From: Reticulascus tulasneorum
Lineage: Eukaryota > Ascomycota > Sordariomycetes > Glomerellales > Reticulascaceae
Direction: 5' to 3'
Assembly (NCBI GenBank): GCA_001557505.1
Contig: LSAX01000010.1
Location: 1,612,001-1,676,000 of the forward strand
Length of the DNA stretch: 64,000 nucleotides
In this document: positions 56,881 through 64,000 of the stretch, piece after piece
How positions within the stretch are numbered: the first letter of the stretch is position 1
How the letters are laid out: every line of letters begins with the position of its first letter
Notes under the pieces: model-generated
The model's input: the letters and a program-made list of their open reading frames with translations, nothing else
What the model was told of the DNA's origin: nothing
Databases searched by the model: none
Position numbers and translations under genes: made by a program

Positions 56881-58258
56881 ACTCTAGCTTTTATCACTAC
56901 TCCATGGTGGTCATGTATATTTGATGAGGATGGGGCGGGAAGAGGAGAGGGGGCGAGCGGAGAGAGTTTGGAGGCGCCCTGGTTGCGGACGCGTTTGCTT
57001 ATGAGGGATCATCTCCGCCATTAGTGGCGGTGAGGTCAGGTTAGGATGGAGACTGTATAGTAAAAAGAAAAAGACGAGTGAATGCGTAAAAGCGATTAAT
57101 AATGGAAGAATGACGAGATTGCAAAATTGAGCCGCAAATGGCCGAAAGCGTATGCGCTATTGACGGTGCTTACGGGGTTTCAGGCGCGATGTGGTCCTTG
57201 TACCTTTGTGAATCGGGTCATCATGGATTCCTTCGGGGAGGAAGAGAGCATTGAACTTGTGAAGCTTGAAAGCCACCCCCCGAGTCCCGGACCACCAGTT
57301 TTGTACGTAATGAAATGCGTAAAATGAGACGGACTAATCTGTAGATAGTTGACTAAGTACGGTGCTGGGTGGTTAGTTATACGGCGGAACGGCGGAACCA
57401 TGCAAAAGACCGGTCGTCTGGGAATCGAGAGGTGAGGTGAGGCGGCGGAACGGGGTGGTTTTAAGGGCCCCATGGATTGTGGGTGATGATGAGGCTATAC
57501 CTGGTACTACCTTCTCGATTCAGACAATAGACCCATCCGGAAGTTGGATGGTGCGGCGCATTGTCGCATGCCAGGGTTGCGGCTTCATCACCTGTCGGAC
57601 CGCGTGGACTGGCTGAGGCGATTGATTGAGAGCAGCACTAGTGGTACCTAGATCTTGATTTGGCCCATGACCCTTGGCGGCGAGATGCCGTTCATCCCGT
57701 TGAACCCCAGACTTGGCCTAGTTTTTTATTTTATTTTGACACTTCCCTTAGGAGGGGGGGGAACACTACCCAGGACGGGGCAGTGGATCGGAGGGTGTGG
57801 GTGTAGATGCACGGTGAATTCCCCGACGGAACAGGATTTCGGTCGTTCAAGGGTTTTCCTATTCAGAAGTCTCATGATCCAAATTCTTACCCGACATCAG
57901 ATGCGACAAAGGCAAGTTGGAGTCGCTCGAGTGGTTTCGCTTTACGGACCCCCGGCGGATGGGCGCCCAAGGGAACAGACGAGGCTAGGTGCAGATAGGG
58001 AACTGCCGGTTGACAATCAGGGATCGGCAGGATTCCAGCGTTCTTCTACGTGGAGCAATTCCCACTTAGAGCCGAGTAACGTGAGGATGGTGTATTAGTT
58101 TTCATCTATCCTTATCCTGTTGCGTTGTTGATCTCTGCACACCCCTCACCCACTCCCGCACTGCTGCCTCTCTACTCGCTGGCTACGGGGCAGGGAAGGT
58201 TTCTGGTTCCTTTCTAGAATGTTTTACCCATGCATCAAGAGGGAATGAAGCCGAAGTG

Positions 58259-58270
58259 CCCCCCCCCCCC
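58259..58270 (+). repeat. C12 homopolymer
   Basis: Twelve consecutive C. Confidence 0.9.
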
Positions 58271-58434
58271 TCCAGGAACTTGCAAAATAAATGAATAAAA
58301 ATTCGGGAAGAGGGGCGACAAAAGGCAAAAGCTCAAGAAAGAGGGCTCGGGGAGAGCTGTCGTCCAATCTGTGCAAGGCACCTGCGGGAATGGCGTCCAC
58401 TCAAGCTTTCCAAGAGATTGGGGCGAAGGCGCTA

Positions 58435-58463
58435 GGAGGGGGGAGGGGGGGGAGGGGGGACGG
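58435..58463 (+). repeat. G-tract cluster, possible G-quadruplex
   Basis: G tracts of 6, 8 and 6 separated by single A residues. The 8-G tract can supply two runs of three, giving the four runs a quadruplex needs. Confidence 0.6.
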
Positions 58464-59120
58464 ACCCGTAGGGAAGAAGAGAGCTGACGCACGCGTGGCA
58501 TGGGCAGCATGAAATGTGATTTTGGCGGCGCTGCGCATGCCTCGGCGGCTTTTTTTCCTTTTCTTGGGTTGGTTTCATGAGGATCGGTGGATTTTGGGGG
58601 CGTTTTCCGGGGAACGCGAAGGGGTGCCCTTGGAGGTGACTTTGGGAGTGTCTTTTTTTGGGGAGGGGGGGCTTGTGGATTGTGCGCTTGTGATGCAGTG
58701 GCGGTTGGTTGGGCGAGAGATCAATGGTCTTGTTTGAGAAGCTGTGCCGTCGTCGGTCCCAGGATTTCGATCCGTCACGAGCGTGGTGCCAGGGCGGTCC
58801 GGACCCGATGGTGACCATGTGGATACGCGAACTGTATTGGCTTGACTGGGCTGATTCGTATTTTGAGACTACTGTATTTGTTCTTCCGTGCTCTTGTTTG
58901 TTGGAACGGGTGGATGAAGCTGTTGGTCTTTCACACATAGCCGGGGCGGCGTCTTGCTACGTTAGTTACGTGGGTCACGTAATACAGAGCCCAGCAGTGT
59001 CGTTAGTCATTCAGCTCCTCCTCCCTGTTTCAGTCGCTCGAAATAAAGTAAAATTGCCCATTCATGTACGGCAGCTCAGTCACCCGTGTAAGTAAGGAAC
59101 TTATGTAGGCGGGTTAAGCG

Positions 59121-59149
59121 GTCGGTTGATCGGTTGGTCGGTTGGTTGG
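59121..59149 (+). repeat. CGGTTGG-type short tandem repeat
   Basis: Imperfect repeats of TCGGTTG/CGGTTGG. Confidence 0.7.
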
Positions 59150-59946
59150 CAGGTACGTAAATGGCATGAGAAAGCAAATCGGCTCACAAAGAGCCCTCGT
59201 TTACGAAAGGGTATACTAACTCCGTACAACCTGTTACGAATATCCTAACAGGCAAGAGCTGCAGTCCGCGCCGCCTGTCAGCCGTTCCCGCCCCCTGGGA
59301 TGGGATAGACCACTCAGGAAAACATCATAGCAAAGAGATGTGCCGATGAGAGGCCCATCCAAGGAACCACCCCCAGAAGGTCGGAAGGTGAAATGATCGG
59401 GGGCGGATGGAAGTTGGCTCCTATGTACTACGTAGCAGAAGGCAGGGAAGGTTAGGCCTGGGGAGTCATTGATTTGCTGGGGGCAGCTCCATCGGCCGTC
59501 CACCAATGAGTTGGTAATGACTTGCATCAGCCGCTTTGGGAGGGCAATTTGATTGCGCCAAAGGACGGAATGCAAGGGGGGGAACTTTTTTTGGGGGGGG
59601 TTAATTACTATCAAGCTACGACGTATTCGTTAACTGGCCCGCCGTTTATATTCAGGGCAGGCCAAGCTTTTCCGAACGTACAACCAAGATCAAGAAAGAG
59701 CATGTGACGAAAGGGGGGGCCAGGGGAGGGGGCGATATATCGGTATCCGATTGAAAGGTGAAATTTGGGACAATATCATTTGGCAAAATAATAGATGAAA
59801 GTTGCAGCGTAAAGTAGCACTGTAAATGCCGGTCTGCCGCGACTCTTACCTACGAGTGAGCATACTGACACATGCCCACACACCAAATCGGGTAGTTTAT
59901 CGTTGGATATGAGACGAAGATGTGGATGAGACGGTGATGAGAGAGC

Positions 59947-59966
59947 GAAAGAGAGAGAGAGAGAAG
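59947..59966 (+). repeat. GA microsatellite
   Basis: GAAAGAGAGAGAGAGA run. Confidence 0.8.
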
Positions 59967-60025
59967 GCTGGCAGGGCCTGATTGTTTCCGTTTGACTCTT
60001 TATTCCTACGTAGTACCCACGGATC

Positions 60026-60062
60026 TGTATGTATGTATGTATGTATGTATGTACGTATGTAC
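60026..60062 (+). repeat. GTAT tetranucleotide repeat
   Basis: About nine TGTA/GTAT units with one ACGT interruption. Confidence 0.9.
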
Positions 60063-60859
60063 GGACTACTAAGCTACATATGCGCATTCCCAATCGGCCA
60101 CTTACAGTATAACCTCATTTGCAAACCCAGAGTCACCTAGTTACTAGGTAGGTATGTAGTAGTTGGGAGTACGACTTCCAAGTTACAAAAGTTCGCCGAG
60201 CATTAAATTGTTACCCCTCCTCTAATTGTCATCCATCCAATTCGATCCCCAATCCCCATCCTTCTCTCATCTGGACCACCACACACACCACCGCATCCGC
60301 GGACCACACCCCCCCTCCCCCCCTTGCCACACCCACCCATCCACCTACCGGGAAGAGTTAGTAGCTTCTGCAAAAGGGCCCTCGGTCCATTCGGCGCTGC
60401 TTTTCAGTGGACGGACGGGGGCCCCCGACCTTCTAGCCAGTGGACAGAACCTGTCGCGCACGCCCAGTCGGAAAGTGAGTGGGTGGAGTCCCATCGCAGG
60501 GCGTGTGTTTGCGTGCTCCCTCCTGCGCGCACCTGGCTGGAGCTTTGCTGCGTCCGGGCATTTTGGAGGGGGCGGAGATCGCCCAGGCCAGGGTTCTTCG
60601 CCTATAGCGCGCAGGGCAATCCATACCTCCTTTTTTATTTTATTTTTCTGTGCTCTCGCTTTGTTGTACTACCTCCACGCGTATACCAGCTGAGCGGACC
60701 TTTGTTAGGCAAAACTTGGGTAGAGGGCAGGGTAGAGGGGGGGTTGACTTTGTCGAGTACCCTTGGTCAGCCTGTGTAATGTATGTATCGAGATGCTAGT
60801 AATTCCATGCTCTGGATCAGCCCACTGCACCCACTGCCACCCCGCGGCAAAAGGCCACA

Positions 60860-60875
60860 CCCCCCCCCCCCCCCC
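60860..60875 (+). repeat. C16 homopolymer
   Basis: Sixteen consecutive C. Confidence 0.9.
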
Positions 60876-62221
60876 AGCCAGTCCATCACTATTACATACC
60901 TATAACGATTCCCCTTACGGGGTGGTACTAACTACCTGTAGGTACTAAGTGAACCACTAATTAAGTAGCCCGTGTCAAAGGTTCACTAAAGGTAGCTAAG
61001 CACTGCTGGGGATGGAGCGTACCGCCTACCACTCACTACCCGCGTCCACCTTAATTGGCCCCTAAAACGAAAATTCGCCGACCACTTTGTGAGGGACGAA
61101 TGTAGCGCAATTTGTGGATGGATGGATCGAGTTTCTTTGCGAATCCCTTCCAGTCACTCGCGATTCGACCCTTTTTGTTTTCCCCTTCTCTTCTTTTCCC
61201 CCTTCTGATGATCCATTTTTCGCTCTGCTTCCCGTCATTTCGGCTTTGTTCCCTCGAAACGAGTCCCACTAAACGGTCTGCTCGTATCGCTTCTCCCTCA
61301 CACACCCCGAGGCGCGTTGTCAGGTCATCGCCAATCCTCATCCTCTCTCTCGCCTCATCATCATCCACCTCTGTCGCTTCGATACGCCAACCCCCATCCG
61401 TTACATTCGGGAAAGCGAAACCGCAGCCCGTCTCTGACTGAACCCTCTTCGCTGTCACGCCTGTTCCCTGAGTTGCGTTGGGGTCACCTTCTGGCTGTTG
61501 GGCTTCCTATCTGGTCGATTGGTAGTCCCTGGGGAACGTACGTCTTTGCGACAGGACAGACGGTTCCACTCCTCGACTCTTTGACGCCTGCTTGCTCGTC
61601 CGCTTGATTGTCTGCTTTGCTTCGCTCGCAGCTCGCTTCGTTCGATCTGCCTTGGACTGCAACGGTTTCATCCCATCCCCATCGACCTTGCCTCGCCTTG
61701 CAGGAGCACGAGTCTTGCCACCACAGCGACTAGGGCCTTTTACCTTTGCTTTCTTGGTTGGTGGTAGTGCTGCTGCTACTGCGCTGTGCTGGGCGGACGG
61801 CTGGCGTCTCTCCTCCTCTCATCTCACATCCACCATTCCCCATCGCAATATACTCCATACTTACCCACCCGAATCTCATCTCACCTGCCGGACTATCCCA
61901 AGTACCATTGCGTTCTTTTCTCATTTGTCTTGCGTTCGCTCCCTGGACCACCCCGTGCGACCCTAACAAAGAGCCGCCGACAAAAGTCCATCATGACGAG
62001 ACTTAGCGGGCCATCATAATACCCGGGGCCAAGGAGATCTCGTGAACACACCACAAGGGAAATTCCAGACACGCACACAACGCACAGGACAGCAGACACC
62101 CTTTCCGTCGCAAGCCCGCCCGCCCCGGGGTGTGTGGTAAGCGCCTCCGGACCGTCTCTGTGTCACTGTCATCGTTCTTTGTCACCCGTCTCATCTCTGG
62201 TATAAAGCCTTCATCCGCCCC

Positions 62222-63552
62222 ATGGAGCCCCGCAATGCCCTCGGTGGAAATGGATCATCTACCACCGCCGCCCAGCCGCCGCCTCTCCGGCGGCGACTAT
62301 CGATGGAGGAGGACTATTTCTACCAGACAGTAATGACAACCCAGCCTCGGCGACCATCTCAGCCACCGCCGTATGAGTCCGAGCCAAGATTAAGACGAAC
62401 GTCCGCTGCTGCGGGGAAGGCGGTGGCCGAGGACGATTATGATCATGAAGAGCGGGAGGAACTGCCGTCCTACTCGTGCTCTGTCGAGGTAGAGGGCGTG
62501 TGGATGATGAAGATGGAGATTGAAAACACCACCAAGAGGGCAGAAGACCGTAACTGGCACACGACGTACGTGGAATTGCATGGCACGGCACTCAAAATCT
62601 TCAACGTCAAGAAAGATTGGGGCTGGGGGAAGAGCAGAGATGGCCCGACGATATCACCGGATAACCCGCCTTGGGTGAAGAAGGCGTCACTCGACAAGAC
62701 ATACAGCCTCCTCCATGCTGATGTTGGCATCGCCGCCGACTATAGGAAGTAAGCCAAGCAATCCCTCGATTCACACCCGGAGCCACTCCCCCTCTCTCTA
62801 CCTCCTTGCCTCCCCCCCCTCCATCAGTAAACCTAGGCGCTAACGTATTGTGTAGACGGCGATATGTCATCCGCGTAAGGGCCGAGACGGATCAGTTCTT
62901 ACTGTCCTGTATAGAACTAAGCACCTTCGTCAAGTGGCTGGAAGCCTTCTTCGCAGCCATAGATGTGGCAGCACCCATAGACGATCGGGACTTCCCGCGA
63001 GACCAGAGCATACCCCGAATACAAAGGATACGCTGGTTCCGCGGCGAAGCCCCCGCACAAACAAATAACTACCCAGTCCCGACACCACGACCACTAAACA
63101 TTCGGCACGTCACAACCTCAGGGAACGCCGAACCTTCTACATCACCTGCCCGGCGGACGTCCTCCCCTGAGTCGTCACCCCCTGATCCCTTCCCAGCATC
63201 TCAGCCGGAACCCGATGCGGATCCAAACACGGGACCGCAACCGGCCCGCATCGATCCCATCAGCCGCCTCTCCACCACGTCATACCCAAATTTAGCCATC
63301 GACCCCGGCACAGGCAAGTGGGCGCCGGAGCACCAGTGGTCGACCGCCCACGATATGCTATATGCCAAGCTCTGCTACTCGGTGCTGCTATTCAAGAGCC
63401 CGCGGAAGTCTAATTACATCATCTGCAAGGGCAAGCAGTGGTTCGTGGATTGGGCCACGGGGCGAATGGTGCGCGTGTTGCCACCCGCGTACGGCGAGAT
63501 CGAGTTATTCGGGCCTTGGCACGCCATCCATACAGAAAACAGGAGGATTTAA
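62222..63552 (+). CDS. PH-domain protein with PPxY/LPxY motifs
   Basis: Two exons, 62222-62748 and 62856-63552, join across a 107-nt intron (GTAAGC/TGTAG; the phases match and read DYRKRRYVIRV), giving 407 residues. The disordered N-terminus contains PPPY near 44 and LPSY near 81. A pleckstrin-homology domain spans about 85-235: VEGVWMMKMEIENTTKRAEDRNWHTTYVELHG strands, then SLLHADVGIAADYRKRRYVIRVRAETDQFLL, and a terminal helix CIELSTFVKWLEAFFAAIDVA with the conserved Trp. A P/S-rich linker leads to a conserved C-terminal helical region (YAKLCYSVLLFKSPRKSNYIICKGKQWFVDW). PH domains often bind phosphoinositides and bring the protein to membranes. PPxY may recruit an Rsp5-type ligase. The leader upstream is CT-rich. 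Confidence 0.85.
62749..62855 (+). other. Intron of the PH-domain gene
   Basis: Donor GTAAGC, CTAAC branch-like site (GCGCTAACG) and TGTAG acceptor; phase 2 matches on both sides. Confidence 0.75.
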
Positions 63553-64000
63553 ATCCATCTGTGAATTTACCACCATTTTTTAAAACACCCCAGTCACGGG
63601 CGACTCGGGGCAGGGATAAGAGGGGCGAAGGGCGCCGTCAATCTCAGGGATGGAGGGGAAAAGTGGGCGGAATCATGCATCGGGTCGGGTTTTATCTCCT
63701 TTGTGTCTGGGCATAAGTCATGTCATTTGGGCGGAGTTGCACTGCTTGTTATTCCCGTACATGGACATATACACCTGCATTTTGGGGTTCGGTGGGAAGC
63801 GTGTTTTAGTCCAGCGCCTGGTCTGGAAACTGCCTCCTTCGACTCCAGAGGTTTTGTACATATCAACTTACATGAAATGCACCGAGTCACGACTCTTTAA
63901 AGACTTCTACCGAATTTCCCTTTGTGAACGCCATCTGTAGCTGCTGACCCAAGCTATTTTTGCCCTTGAAAGACCTATGCGCCTCCAAAAGCGAATCGTA
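63553..64000. other. 3' flank of the PH-domain gene to the window end
   Basis: No coding sequence with recognisable features; the open frames here are short. Confidence 0.5.

Larger units (their letters stand above)
56441..62221. other. 5.8-kb region without convincing coding sequence
   Basis: Between the G3BP-like gene (+) and the PH-domain gene (+). Up to about 57 kb it is probably G3BP 3' UTR with two CA microsatellites. From 57.1 to about 59.2 kb the plus strand is G-rich, with a possible G-quadruplex tract at 58435-58463. From about 60.2 kb it is C-rich, and 61.1-62.2 kb looks like a CT-rich leader of the PH gene. It has many homopolymers and short tandem repeats. No ORF has a recognisable product. 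Confidence 0.55.

Noticed and set aside
58432..58938. 168-residue minus-strand ORF rich in P, S, H and R
   Set aside because: It arises from G-rich low-complexity plus-strand DNA read in reverse, with no conserved pattern.

Overview
This window is nuclear DNA from a filamentous ascomycete (Pezizomycotina, most likely Sordariomycetes). Introns are short (about 50-80 nt) with GTRNGY donors, CTRAC-like branch sites and YAG acceptors. 5' leaders are pyrimidine-rich. The gene set is typical of such fungi: a HET-domain protein, a DUF6546-like F-box protein, a fungal SET protein, a Yap1-binding-protein homologue, Gpi13 and a Puf3-type Pumilio. I rebuilt exon-intron structures by hand from splice signals and reading-frame phase. 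I found no rRNA, tRNA, CRISPR array or intact transposon.

Layout. 1-5.2 kb: an unrecognised ORF, an AT-rich stretch, a short-chain dehydrogenase (-), and a fungal transcription-factor-like protein (+). 5.5-11 kb: a mitochondrial DUF1640/MCUR1-family protein (-) and a Puf3-type RNA-binding protein (-). 11-19.2 kb: an 8.2-kb region without convincing coding sequence, which separates PUF from a divergent single-pass membrane protein (+). 21-31 kb: a sulfatase (+), a SET-domain protein with a signal peptide (+), an F-box/DUF6546 protein (-), a candidate 114-bp MITE in the divergent promoter, and a Ybp1-like protein (+). 32-45 kb: a large UDP-glycosyltransferase with an unusual C-terminal half (+), a small secreted protein (+), an internally duplicated fungal protein (-), a HET-domain protein (-) and a GH5 exo-beta-1,3-glucanase (-). 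46.9-56.4 kb: a cytochrome b561-like protein with a long disordered tail (+), the GPI ethanolamine-phosphate transferase Gpi13/PIG-O (+) and a G3BP-like NTF2-RRM protein (+). 56.4-62.2 kb: a second long non-coding region rich in homopolymers and microsatellites. 62.2-63.6 kb: a PH-domain protein (+).

The genes are mostly unrelated housekeeping and accessory functions, and I see no secondary-metabolite cluster. Loose themes are post-transcriptional control (PUF, G3BP), membrane and cell-wall biology (Gpi13, glycosyltransferase, GH5) and the redox response (Ybp1-like). The points most worth checking are: a frame-preserving 57-nt intron inside the last PUF repeat; the VPS13/ATG2-like C-terminus of the glycosyltransferase; three glycine-rich repeats in the b561 protein tail; the TA-flanked inverted-repeat element; and the two long gene deserts with a strand-composition switch.
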